Virus record (IMG/VR): IMGVR_UViG_3300010330_000010
Span: 1 to 57,890 of that record
DNA from: a virus
Strand: one strand, 5' to 3'
Length of the DNA stretch: 57,890 nucleotides
The translations under genes were made by a program, and so were the position numbers. Positions 29,663-36,846 of the stretch are shown one piece after another (position 1 is the first letter of the stretch; the number at the start of each line of letters is the position of its first letter). The notes beneath the pieces were generated by a model. It had not been told where the DNA came from. It saw only the letters and a program-made list of their open reading frames with translations, and made no database searches.

Positions 29663-30207
29663 GCCCCGATGACCCATATCTGTCGCACGCCCGCGTTATC
29701 GTCGCCCCACAAGCTCCCCCGGACCGGCTCCCAGAAGTCGAGCCACAGGTCGGCGCCCTTGCGCCGCGCCACGCGGTCATTGCGCCTCGCGCCGGTATCG
29801 AGCACCTGCCGGATGCCGGTCCTGGGGTGCCAGACCCACGTGTAGGCGGGCAGCAGGTTGGCCGCGACGCACCGCTCGTCTACGCCGTGGCCGTAGCGCG
29901 TAGTTTGGCCGCGCGGGAAGCCTTCCTCGGGGAAGTAGGTGGTGACCCATGCGCGGACCTGTCGCACGTCGCCCTGCAAGGCGCGTTCGTACCCCTCTCG
30001 CTGCCAGTCCTCAAGTTCTCCGAACCAGCCCGATAATGCCTTGGTCGCGCAGCGTTGCAGCGGTTCGTCCGGCAGGTCCGCCACAGTCTCGACGGCGCTG
30101 TCCGGTTCAGCACTCTCCGCTACTCGCGGCCCCCACGCCACGGCGCACGAGACACCCAGCAGCGTCGCCATCAGCCCGCACGTCACCGCTGTGCGTGGCG
30201 TCCTCAT
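29659..30207 (-). CDS. exported 3D-domain protein
   Basis: 182 residues with a signal peptide (MRTPRTAVTCGLMATLLGVS, hydrophobic core, then AESAEP). The C-terminus has YGHGVDERCVAANLLPAYTW, TGIRQVLDTGARRNDRVARR and KGADLWLDFWEP, the three-Asp pattern of the 3D domain, a double-psi barrel found in cell-wall lytic or remodelling proteins. Start follows GAGGAGGAGG. It is unusual to find this in the early block; it may alter the host wall or exclude other phages. Confidence 0.65.
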   Translation of the reverse strand: MRTPRTAVTCGLMATLLGVSCAVAWGPRVAESAEPDSAVETVADLPDEPLQRCATKALSGWFGELEDWQREGYERALQGDVRQVRAWVTTYFPEEGFPRGQTTRYGHGVDERCVAANLLPAYTWVWHPRTGIRQVLDTGARRNDRVARRKGADLWLDFWEPVRGSLWGDDNAGVRQIWVIGA

Positions 30208-31406
30208 TGCACGTCCTCCTCCTCGCACGTGTCGATGCGGAACCGCTCCGCCCCATTCCACTTCCGCGGCTCCATCATCCCCCGCAGGGCCTCAGCGGCG
30301 GTGTCGGCCTCGCCATACCCGAATGGGTCTTCATCGCGCTCGACGAGGGCCAGCAGGCGACCGAGGGCCTTCGGGTCCGGGTCGGGGAACAGGACCTCCG
30401 TCACCTCGTCCTCGTCAAGGCCCGCATCGATCAGCGCCTCCGCCGCCCGCTGCCGGTCCACGCGCCGCTTGAGCACGTACTCGCCGTCATAGACGGCTGC
30501 CCCGTCACGCTCGACGACGTAGGCCGGCCGCCCGCGATAGGCCACCTTGCCCGCGGCGCTCACCGGGCCGTGCTCGCGCACCCATGCGCTCACCGCATTG
30601 CGGAGGCGCTTGAGGTCGGCCTCGTGGGCGACGATGCGGCGCAGGGCGTCCTCGGCGTCCCCCGCGCACGTGATCGTCACGCCGGTGCCCGCCGCGTACG
30701 GGCACACGTGCGTATAGTCGCACCATGCGCAGGCGTGAGGAGAGGGCGTCGCCTCGAACCGCTTGTCGGCGGCGATGCGTCGCGCAAGGGCCACCGCCCA
30801 ATCCGGGCGCAGTTCGTCGGGACCGACCCACCACTCGTGGGTAATGCCGTTCCCGATGTAGTGCGCGCGCAACATCACGTCGCATGCCCCGCTGAACTGC
30901 GGCATTCGCAGGAGCGCCCAGCCGTACATCATCAGTTGGGCGGGCGGCTCGTCGGGGCGGTCCTGCGCCCAGCTCGACTTGTAGTCAGTCACGAACAGCC
31001 GCCCATCCGCGGTCGCGTACTCCACGAGGTCCACGCGGCCCTTGAACTTCCCGAGGCCGTCGGGCAGGTCGGCGGCGACTTCACGCTCCACGCCCTCGCC
31101 GTCCGCCACCACCAGCTCGCGGTTGAACTCAACCTGCCGGGCGAATGCGCGGCAGAGCCTCTCAACCCCGAGCCCGTCGTCGCGGTAGCCGACGGCCTGC
31201 TCGTCCGCCCACTCCCAATCGCGCGGCAGGCCCGCCTCGATGCAGTGGCGGCCGTACATCTCAGCAAACTCGTGCACGAGCCGCCCGCGGATGCAGGCTT
31301 CGCTCTCCTGCCTCTGCTCGCGGTCCACATAGGCGAACCGCCATGCCAGCGGACAGCGGGCGTAGAGCGACAGGCTGCTGTAGCTCACGTGTGTCGGTTC
31401 GGTCAT
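30204..31406 (-). CDS. PD-(D/E)XK exonuclease, Cas4/RecB-like
   Basis: 400 residues, MTEPTHVSYSSLSLYARCPL. YSSLSLYARCPLAWRFAYVD and IRGRLVHEFAEMYGRHC are the opening motifs of RecB/Cas4 nucleases. The catalytic core is GRLFVTDYKSSWAQDRPDEP (D-x-K). PHACAWCDYTHVCPYAAG with the N-terminal Cys can form the Cas4/AddB-type iron-sulfur site. ATG at 31406 follows GGAAGGAG. In phages this gene type acts in recombination or DNA degradation. The structured RNA lies in its 5' leader. Confidence 0.8.
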   Translation of the reverse strand: MTEPTHVSYSSLSLYARCPLAWRFAYVDREQRQESEACIRGRLVHEFAEMYGRHCIEAGLPRDWEWADEQAVGYRDDGLGVERLCRAFARQVEFNRELVVADGEGVEREVAADLPDGLGKFKGRVDLVEYATADGRLFVTDYKSSWAQDRPDEPPAQLMMYGWALLRMPQFSGACDVMLRAHYIGNGITHEWWVGPDELRPDWAVALARRIAADKRFEATPSPHACAWCDYTHVCPYAAGTGVTITCAGDAEDALRRIVAHEADLKRLRNAVSAWVREHGPVSAAGKVAYRGRPAYVVERDGAAVYDGEYVLKRRVDRQRAAEALIDAGLDEDEVTEVLFPDPDPKALGRLLALVERDEDPFGYGEADTAAEALRGMMEPRKWNGAERFRIDTCEEEDVQ

Positions 31407-31434
31407 CACGGTCTCTCCTTCCGGGTCCGTCCGT

Positions 31435-31631
31435 CTTTCAGCGGGGCTTACGCCCCAGTCGCCCCTTACGGGGGTTACGTTTGCCTCGCCAATGTTATCC
31501 GGCGGTTTCTCGGCACAGGGACCGACCCTACACCCATGTGGTCTTTTACCCTGCGCCCGCAGAGCGTGGGGCTGGCAAGCACCCCACGGTGCCTATGCAT
31601 TCGCCGGTAACGTAGGTTGTCAAAGCAACCT
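31435..31631 (-). ncRNA. structured RNA resembling HEARO / IscB omega RNA
   Basis: Helices, minus strand: AGGTTG/CAACCT hairpin (31614-31631); a long-range helix GTTACCGGCG (31611-31602) with CGCCGGATAAC (31504-31494, one bulged A); GGCAC/GTGCC nested within it; CGTGGGG/CCCCACG hairpin (31565-31588); and two 3' hairpins capped by GTAA tetraloops, CCCC-GTAA-GGGG (31462-31473) and GGGGC-GTAA-GCCCC (31443-31456). The layout and strings such as GAGGCAAACGTAACC recall the HEARO/omega RNA of IscB loci, which carries its guide at the 5' end. No iscB follows; the next gene is the Cas4-like nuclease. A cis-regulatory leader is the main alternative. Confidence 0.55.
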
Positions 31632-31654
31632 CAGGCTGGCCTCATGTGAGGGAC

Positions 31655-31745
31655 ACGTGTCCCTCGCGCGCGCGGGTGAGAGGCTCCCGCTTGTGCGCCA
31701 CTCGCGAGGATGTTGAGCACGTCCCTCGCGCGCGCGGGTGAGAGG
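31655..31745 (+). CRISPR. two CRISPR-like 29-nt repeats with one 33-nt spacer
   Basis: A 25-nt block is identical at 31659-31683 and 31721-31745 (period 62); read on the plus strand it begins GTCCCTCGCG and ends GGGTGAGAGG. With four partly conserved bases in front it makes a 29-nt unit, shaped like type I-E repeats (C-rich arm, GC loop, GGG, TGA). It differs from the array at 28 kb. With only two copies this may be an ordinary repeat. It sits at the 5' side of the HEARO-like RNA. Confidence 0.5.
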
Positions 31746-31777
31746 TCGGTTCCGTTATCGCGGTCTCTCCTTCCCGG

Positions 31778-31918
31778 TTAGCGCCACAGTCTCTGCACTC
31801 CCCGCCCGATGTAGCGGTTCGCTATTCGGGCGGCTGTCCGGCCCGGCCCGCGCTGGACTGCGTTGAGCCAACCCAGCAGGCGGGCGAACGCGTAGAGCAG
31901 CCTGCGCAGTCTGTTCAT
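31778..31918 (-). CDS. small basic amphipathic protein
   Basis: 46 residues, MNRLRRLLYAFARLLGWLNA, then ANRYIGRGVQRLWR. The ATG overlaps the previous stop (ATGA). The Arg-rich amphipathic helix could bind membrane or nucleic acid. No family recognised. Confidence 0.55.
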   Translation of the reverse strand: MNRLRRLLYAFARLLGWLNAVQRGPGRTAARIANRYIGRGVQRLWR

Positions 31919-33243
31919 TCTGCGCCCTCCTCCGGTATCAGCCGCCGGGCCTTCGTCTCCGGCGCGTTCGGGAATGGGTCCTCTTCCTCGTCCCACTCCA
32001 CGGGCGGTTCGTCATCCGGCGGGGGCTCGTCCTGCGCCCCGCCGTCCGCCTCCGGCTCCTCGCTGAACTCGGCGTCGGTGGCCTCTTCCTCGCCCTCCAT
32101 CGCGGCTATCTGTCGGACCAACTCCTCCGCGCTAGCCTCCGCGACGAAGCTGTCAATCGCGGCCCCAGTCCAGCCCGCCTCAGAGGCGACTGCCCGGAAC
32201 CGCTCCTCCATGAAGTCGGCAATGCTGGGCTCGCCGCCCGCGGCCAGATCGTGTTCGCCGACGAATGCGTCCGTGTATTCGGCCTCGGTCTCCTCCACGA
32301 CGCCGTCGAGCATCTTGAGGTGCGACGCCAGTTCGCGCTGGGCCTCCACGCTCTCCCTCAGCGCCCGCGCCTTCGCCTCGCCGAGCGCCGGGAGTTCGCG
32401 CCACGGGACGCCGGGCTCAAAGTGCACTACCCCCAGGTGCTGCATCCCCATGGGCGTCCTGAGCCTCGGGAACTCCAGCACCAGCTTGAGGGGCAGCCCC
32501 GCGATGACGCCCCCGGCCATGTCGCGGATTTCCGCCCACGACCGCATCAGCCCGGCCGAGCTGTACCAGCTCGGAGTGCTGTAGAAGGCCCTTGGCGACT
32601 CGTCCTCCACGAACGGGAGCAGCAGCGGCACGACACAGTGAATGCCGCACAGCTTCCGCCCCTCCTCCACGACCTTCTCGCTGGGCCATGCACCGTAGGC
32701 GTCGCGGTACTCCACGCGCCCCGCGTGGTCCCAGCGGCCCTGAGCGAACGCGCAGGTGTGGGGGTCGCATGGCACCTGGACCTTCTCCAGCGGCACGGGG
32801 TAGTGGTGCGGCGGCGGCCCCTGTCGCCACCGCGTCCGCGTCGCGGTGCCGACGAAGTATGCTGGGCCAGCGTTCTCCCACCCGCCCGCCGGAGGGTAGG
32901 GAAGTCCCTGCTGCTCGCAGGTCTCGCGGCTCTTCTGCACCCACCTCCCGCATCGACAGACGTTGCGGTTGTTGGAGCCCCATGCCGCCAGTTCGGTGAA
33001 GACCGCCCGCTCCAGTTCCCCGTACGGGCTGATGACCGGGCACCATTGCGGCTTCTCGCTCCCCGTGATCTCGCACAACCGGGCCTGGAGGTCCGGGTGC
33101 ACGACCCAGACCTCCTTGGCCCGGTCGTAGTACCGAATCGTGATGTAATCCATGGCGCGCGGCGGGGCGGTCTTTGACTTTCGCTCGCCGATGCTGACCT
33201 TCCACGTAGACAGCACCGGCCCTCTGCGTCCGGGCAGGGCCAT
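31915..33243 (-). CDS. recombination directionality factor-like (Gp3-like) protein
   Basis: 442 residues. The central part has the pattern of the phage Gp3-like/recombination directionality family: CDPHTCAFAQGRWDHAGRVE, GIHCVVPLLLPFVEDESPRA, FYSTPSWYSSAGLMRSWAEI and GGVIAGLPLKLVLEFPRL (G-x-IAG-x-PL-x-L). An N-terminal Cys group (NVCRCGRWVQKSRETC) may bind zinc. The last 60 residues are very acidic. ATG 33243 overlaps the previous stop (TGATG). No integrase was recognised, so another DNA-binding role, such as replication or recombination, is possible. Confidence 0.6.
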   Translation of the reverse strand: MALPGRRGPVLSTWKVSIGERKSKTAPPRAMDYITIRYYDRAKEVWVVHPDLQARLCEITGSEKPQWCPVISPYGELERAVFTELAAWGSNNRNVCRCGRWVQKSRETCEQQGLPYPPAGGWENAGPAYFVGTATRTRWRQGPPPHHYPVPLEKVQVPCDPHTCAFAQGRWDHAGRVEYRDAYGAWPSEKVVEEGRKLCGIHCVVPLLLPFVEDESPRAFYSTPSWYSSAGLMRSWAEIRDMAGGVIAGLPLKLVLEFPRLRTPMGMQHLGVVHFEPGVPWRELPALGEAKARALRESVEAQRELASHLKMLDGVVEETEAEYTDAFVGEHDLAAGGEPSIADFMEERFRAVASEAGWTGAAIDSFVAEASAEELVRQIAAMEGEEEATDAEFSEEPEADGGAQDEPPPDDEPPVEWDEEEDPFPNAPETKARRLIPEEGAE

Positions 33244-33515
33244 CAGTCCTTCACTCCTCCCTCGGTTGACTTCGCGCCCTCCATCCCTGCCGCTATGCGC
33301 GCCCCCAACTGGGCCGCGTGCACGATCAACACCTGTCCCGCCACGCTCAGGTCGGCGGGGCAGAAGCCGTAGAGCGTTACGACATCACCATCTGCGCCGT
33401 GGATGGTCACCCGGCTGTAGGGCTTCTGCAGGTCATCGTGTGGAGCCACGATCTCGGCGTTCACGCGCAACCTGTCCTCGCCCTTATGTGCGTGCATCGA
33501 CACATCCATCTTCAT
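33243..33515 (-). CDS. hypothetical protein
   Basis: 90 residues, MKMDVSMHAHKGEDRLRVNA, strand-rich with GADGDVVTLYGFCPADLSVA. Coupled by short overlaps to both neighbours. No family recognised. Confidence 0.55.
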   Translation of the reverse strand: MKMDVSMHAHKGEDRLRVNAEIVAPHDDLQKPYSRVTIHGADGDVVTLYGFCPADLSVAGQVLIVHAAQLGARIAAGMEGAKSTEGGVKD

Positions 33516-33886
33516 CTCTCCTCTCGCGCCATTATCGCCTTCAGTCTCGCGACTCTCGCGTCGGCCTCCCGCCCCGCCGCCTCCAGCACGTCCTCCGCGA
33601 ACTCGTCGGCGAAGTCCATCGCCACTTCGCGGAGGGCGCTATCGAGCCACTCCCGCGCCACGCTTGCCTGATACAACGGCAGGCCGCGCGCCCCCAGCAG
33701 CTGATTAAGGCCGCTTTCGAGGTTGTCGAGCTGCTCATCCGTGGCACCGTCCCCGACCCGCTCCACCACCTCCGCCAGCAGCACTTCCGTGAGCAGCGTC
33801 CTCGCCGACGTGAGCCGGTCAAGCATCTCGCCCGCATCGCGCTCCAACCGACGCCGGTACTGCTCAACATCCGGGCGCTCATTCAT
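33512..33886 (-). CDS. hypothetical helical protein
   Basis: 124 residues from MNERPDVEQYRRRLERDAGE; ATG at 33892 is an alternative and neither has a clear ribosome site. Long helices (LDRLTSARTLLTEVLLAEVV; DFADEFAEDVLEAAGREADA). Overlaps the end of the upstream gene. Confidence 0.55.
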   Translation of the reverse strand: MNERPDVEQYRRRLERDAGEMLDRLTSARTLLTEVLLAEVVERVGDGATDEQLDNLESGLNQLLGARGLPLYQASVAREWLDSALREVAMDFADEFAEDVLEAAGREADARVARLKAIMAREER

Positions 33887-34187
33887 TGCCATACACCATC
33901 CCATCCAGCGCGTCATACACCAAGCGCTCGCGGAGGCACTGGCCCTGGGACGTATCCAGCATCACATCGCGCAGCAGGCCGTCGGCCTTCCGAGACCCGT
34001 ACCGCTTGCCCCAGAATCGCAGGAGCGCGGCCACCAACTCCTCCACTCCGACGGACCCTGCCCGCCGCAGGGCATCCTCCAAGTCTGCATCGTAGTCGCC
34101 GTCTGCGATGGCTTCGTCGATCTTCTCGATCACCGGCGAGTAATCCGCCGGTTCGTCCGTCTCCCACGCATCGTACTTGCTGGTCAT
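33879..34187 (-). CDS. hypothetical acidic protein
   Basis: 102 residues, MTSKYDAWETDEPADYSPVI, then EELVAALLRFWGKRYGSRKA. Overlaps the upstream stop by 4 nt. No family recognised. Confidence 0.55.
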   Translation of the reverse strand: MTSKYDAWETDEPADYSPVIEKIDEAIADGDYDADLEDALRRAGSVGVEELVAALLRFWGKRYGSRKADGLLRDVMLDTSQGQCLRERLVYDALDGMVYGNE

Positions 34188-34504
34188 TGTTCGACCGCCT
34201 CCTCGAGCAGTTGCGGCTGCGCCAGTTGCGGGTACGCCGCATCAAGCGCATCGATGGTCTCGCGGATGCCACGCAGCCGGGCCACGAGTTGTGCCCGCGT
34301 CTGCCGCGCCTCCGCCTCCGTGCGGATCAGGTAGTAGCCACCGCCAGGAGCAGCGCCGATGAGGTGCCCGGCGCGGCGCAACTCGCGCACGGCGTCGATG
34401 ACCTGCCGCCACGGAATATCCGTCTTGCGGGCGATGACTTTCGAGCGAACGGGGCCGCGCTCGATCCCGAGGACAGCGAGCACGGCATGTGCATGTCGGG
34501 TCAT
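34184..34504 (-). CDS. winged-helix-like DNA-binding protein
   Basis: 106 residues. TRHAHAVLAVLGIERGPVRS, then ARKTDIPWRQVIDAVRELRR and AGHLIGAAPGGGYYLIRTE, form a helix-turn-helix followed by a beta wing (GGGYYLIR). The C-terminal third is a helix that may dimerise. ATG at 34504 follows GGAGG. A candidate early regulator. Confidence 0.65.
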   Translation of the reverse strand: MTRHAHAVLAVLGIERGPVRSKVIARKTDIPWRQVIDAVRELRRAGHLIGAAPGGGYYLIRTEAEARQTRAQLVARLRGIRETIDALDAAYPQLAQPQLLEEAVEQ

Positions 34505-34758
34505 CGCGGCCACCTCCGCTCACTATCCGGGAAGCGCGCGTCGGCCCACTCGATGGCGTCGCGCACAAACGCCCGCGCCAGTTCGCCACATCCGCGCGCG
34601 ACTTCCCGCGCGCACCGCACGACGCCCCGTCCCAGCGCCGCGCAACGGGCATACAGCCGCTCGCAAGCCTCCGGCCACTGCAGCTCTACGAGCAGCCAGA
34701 AGACCGCGATCAAGAAGCCAACGGCTCCGCAGAGGCTGATCGTCTCAATCATCTTCAT
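34501..34758 (-). CDS. single-pass membrane protein
   Basis: 85 residues, MKMIETISLCGAVGFLIAVF, with one N-terminal membrane helix and an Arg/Glu/Cys-rich cytoplasmic helix. Overlaps neighbours. No function assigned. Confidence 0.55.
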   Translation of the reverse strand: MKMIETISLCGAVGFLIAVFWLLVELQWPEACERLYARCAALGRGVVRCAREVARGCGELARAFVRDAIEWADARFPDSERRWPR

Positions 34759-34918
34759 CGCCTCCTCGAACCGCCCGCCCCTCCACGCGCCGGAACAACC
34801 AGATGATCCCGATTAGCAATGCAGCGGCACCCATGCCTATCGTCTCGAACAGCCACCAGATGACGATGACCGTTATAAAGAGCCCAGCGGATACACCGAT
34901 GCATCCTATCTCAATCAT
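34745..34918 (-). CDS. two-pass small membrane protein
   Basis: 57 residues, MIEIGCIGVSAGLFITVIVI, then GMGAAALLIGIIWLFRRVEG, ending DEDD. Two membrane helices. It overlaps the next membrane gene by 14 nt, suggesting that they act together. Confidence 0.6.
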   Translation of the reverse strand: MIEIGCIGVSAGLFITVIVIWWLFETIGMGAAALLIGIIWLFRRVEGRAVRGGDEDD

Positions 34919-35117
34919 CCCCACCGCCCCCTCCACCTGCCTGCGCCCGCGCGCGGTGGAGCAGCTCGTGCTCCTCGATTATCATCCGCAGCGCCGCCGA
35001 CTGATTGGGCGGGTTGAACTGCTGGGCCACGCGGCGGATGTACTCCATGTGTCGCGGCTGGAGCGAGTAGCCCCGCCCGGCGAATCCCCCGTTGCCAGTC
35101 ACCTGCCTGCGCTCCAT
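34911..35117 (-). CDS. ribbon-helix-helix-like small protein
   Basis: 68 residues. MERRQVTGNGGFAGRGYSLQ, then HMEYIRRVAQQFNPPNQSAA and LRMIIEEHELL, show the short strand plus two helices of CopG/Arc-type DNA-binding proteins. ATG at 35117 is preceded by GGGAGG. Ends in a Gly-rich tail. Confidence 0.5.
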   Translation of the reverse strand: MERRQVTGNGGFAGRGYSLQPRHMEYIRRVAQQFNPPNQSAALRMIIEEHELLHRARAQAGGGGGGDD

Positions 35118-35178
35118 CTCCACTCCTCCCTTCGTCGCCATTTACGAATGCCGCCACATTGCCGCGAGTGCGTCCGCC

Positions 35179-35427
35179 CTATTCCGGCCAGCACTCCGGC
35201 CATGATTCCATCACGCCCAGCCCGTCCTCGGTCACCCGCACCGACCAGTACCCCGCCGCGTATGGGATGCCACTCGGCTTATGCACGGGCCGGTCGATCT
35301 CGATCAGGCCCGCCTCCTCCAACTCTCGGAGGCTCTCCCACGGCCACACCTCCAGGAAGTGCTTTCCGGCCTCGTCACGCGTCACAATCCGGGCCAGGAT
35401 GTACGCCCGCTCCTCGTCAGTCATCAT
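35179..35427 (-). CDS. hypothetical protein
   Basis: 82 residues, MMTDEERAYILARIVTRDEA, then FLEVWPWESLRELEEAGLIE. The 'LRELEEAGLIE' part with following strands (YWSVRVTEDG) looks winged-helix-like. GGGAGG precedes the start. Confidence 0.55.
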   Translation of the reverse strand: MMTDEERAYILARIVTRDEAGKHFLEVWPWESLRELEEAGLIEIDRPVHKPSGIPYAAGYWSVRVTEDGLGVMESWPECWPE

Positions 35428-35443
35428 TCTCGCCTCCCGTGCA

Positions 35444-35780
35444 TCAGCTTCGCTCCAGCACAACACTCTCCACGTAGCGCCTGCCCTGGTGCAGACCGCG
35501 CGAGTGGAACGTCACCACCGCCTCGACCCCGCAGCCGCGATATGCCCGCATCTCGCGCGGCGCGCCCTGATTGTCCCACGGGCGATACCCCCCCCACCGG
35601 CGCAAGCTCCTTAAGCGCGGCCAGCACAAGCTTGTTGCCGCGCGGCGATATGGGCCGGAAGCTACGCCGTGTCGCGTCGGCCACCCACCGCGTGCCGTCG
35701 TACTTTAGCTCAGTCTCGGCGTACCGCCACAGCTTTTCGAGCGCGCCGCCGGGCTTGGGCTTGTCGGGCATATCACTCAT
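35444..35780 (-). pseudogene. small gene split by a frameshift in an eight-G run
   Basis: The frame from ATG 35780 reads MSDMPDKPKPGGALEKLWRY to LAALKELAPVGG, then meets GGGGGGGG (plus strand 35588-35595). Beyond it, the zero frame continues as a low-quality tail to 35424, while the +1 frame reads YRPWDNQGAPREMRAYRGCG and VEAVVTFHSRGLHQGRRYVE, which looks like real protein and stops at 35444, 17 nt before the next gene start. Removing one G joins them into about 111 residues. A homopolymer sequencing error, phase variation or transcriptional slippage could explain this. Confidence 0.6.
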
Positions 35781-36129
35781 CGCTGTCGCCGCCCTCGCGC
35801 TTGACCAGCCATGCGCCAGACGCCCACAGGCAATTACTCACCGCAACGACCTCTTTCTCGACAGCCAGTTCCTCGTCAAGCCGGTCCTCGCTGAAGCCGT
35901 TGGGGGCATAGGCGCGGGTGTGGCATGGGTACGGCAGCGACCTTGATCCGCTGTCCTGCACGACCCTGATCTCGGCGCCGGGGAAGGCGCGCTGCAGATC
36001 CTCCTCCAGCATTTCGGTGTAGCGGGCGGCGCTGGCCTCCTCGTCTATCCCTTCCACCACCTGCCCGTAGAACAGGTTGCCGTCGAGGAAGCCCGTGCGA
36101 ATCTTCCAGCCGGTGTAATCGCACGTCAT
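35773..36129 (-). CDS. hypothetical protein
   Basis: 118 residues, MTCDYTGWKIRTGFLDGNLF, then RYTEMLEEDLQRAFPGAEIR. ATG 36129 overlaps the previous stop (TGATG) with GGAGG 6 nt before it; the ATG one codon upstream is too close. No family recognised. Confidence 0.55.
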   Translation of the reverse strand: MTCDYTGWKIRTGFLDGNLFYGQVVEGIDEEASAARYTEMLEEDLQRAFPGAEIRVVQDSGSRSLPYPCHTRAYAPNGFSEDRLDEELAVEKEVVAVSNCLWASGAWLVKREGGDSDE

Positions 36130-36458
36130 CATCGTCCTCCTATCTGCGACGCTATGGCCGCATTGGCTTGCTGCGCACGGCGGCGCTGCTCAGGCGTTAG
36201 GTTCAGTCGCGGTGGGGCCAGATGCATTGCGAAGTCCCAGACCGCATTCTCCGCCTCCTCGAAGGTTTCTGTCCAGATTGCTGGGTAGACTACCGCTGGG
36301 TTATTGCCCGGCAGGTTCAGCACCACGACATAGCCAATTAGGTCGCGATATGGCTCGTCGCCTGGCATTACGCCTCGGAGCCGTTCCACCCATATTACGT
36401 ACTGGTGGCCGTTGCAGATGCCACGATAGAGTGCTCCACCGTCGCGTGTCTTGTACAC
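36129..36458 (-). CDS. hypothetical protein, tandem paralogue A
   Basis: 109 residues: MYKTRDGGALYRGICNGHQY, then EEAENAVWDFAMHLAPPRLN. Shares TRxGxxALYRGxCNGHQY, VLNxPGxxP, EEAExAVWDFAMxxAPPxL with the gene encoded at 36483-36776. Function unknown. Confidence 0.65.
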   Translation of the reverse strand: MYKTRDGGALYRGICNGHQYVIWVERLRGVMPGDEPYRDLIGYVVVLNLPGNNPAVVYPAIWTETFEEAENAVWDFAMHLAPPRLNLTPEQRRRAQQANAAIASQIGGR

Positions 36459-36482
36459 TGGTATCGCCTCCTCGCTTTTGTA

Positions 36483-36776
36483 TTACCGCAGCGGCGGTGG
36501 GGCCATATCCATCGCGAAGTCCCAGACCGCCTCCTCTGCCTCTTTGAAGGTCTCGACGCACGTGGCGGGGTAATCAACGCATGGGTCATCGCCCGGCACG
36601 TTCAACACCGCGCTCCAGCCCACCACGTCGCGGTGCTCCTCGTCGCACGGCATCACGTCGCCGAGGCGCTCCCACAGTATGATGTACTGGTGGCCGTTGC
36701 ATACTCCGCGGTACAGCGCGCTTGCCCCGTTGCGGGTGCGATACTGTGGGCGCTCCTTGCTGGCCTTCTCGTACAC
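36483..36776 (-). CDS. hypothetical protein, tandem paralogue B
   Basis: 97 residues, MYEKASKERPQYRTRNGASA, then LYRGVCNGHQYIILWERLGD and EEAVWDFAMDMAPPPLR. Clearly homologous to the downstream neighbour (paralogue A), so the pair is a tandem duplication. Its C-terminus lacks the basic extension of A. Confidence 0.65.
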   Translation of the reverse strand: MYEKASKERPQYRTRNGASALYRGVCNGHQYIILWERLGDVMPCDEEHRDVVGWSAVLNVPGDDPCVDYPATCVETFKEAEEAVWDFAMDMAPPPLR

Positions 36777-36798
36777 GGCTACCGCCTCCTCTCATCTC

Positions 36799-36846
36799 TG
36801 ACCGTACGCCACCGGGCACTCGCGAGCGCCCGGTAGCCTGCGGTCA
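36799..36846 (-). other. long inverted repeat between two small genes
   Basis: TGACCG and CGGTCA form the outer arms and CCGGGC/GCCCGG with a CTCGCGAG centre forms the inner stem. It overlaps the stop of the upstream gene. No U-run; processing site, stabiliser or protein-binding site are possible. Confidence 0.5.

Noticed and set aside
31410-31777. A possible IscB/IsrB gene to go with the HEARO-like RNA
   Set aside because: No frame with HNH or RuvC motifs exists here; the following gene is a Cas4/RecB-like nuclease with its own clear start.
34911-35157. Alternative 80-residue frame overlapping the ribbon-helix-helix-like gene
   Set aside because: A different frame with Arg/Ala/Pro-rich composition and no ribosome site; the 35117 start has GGGAGG.
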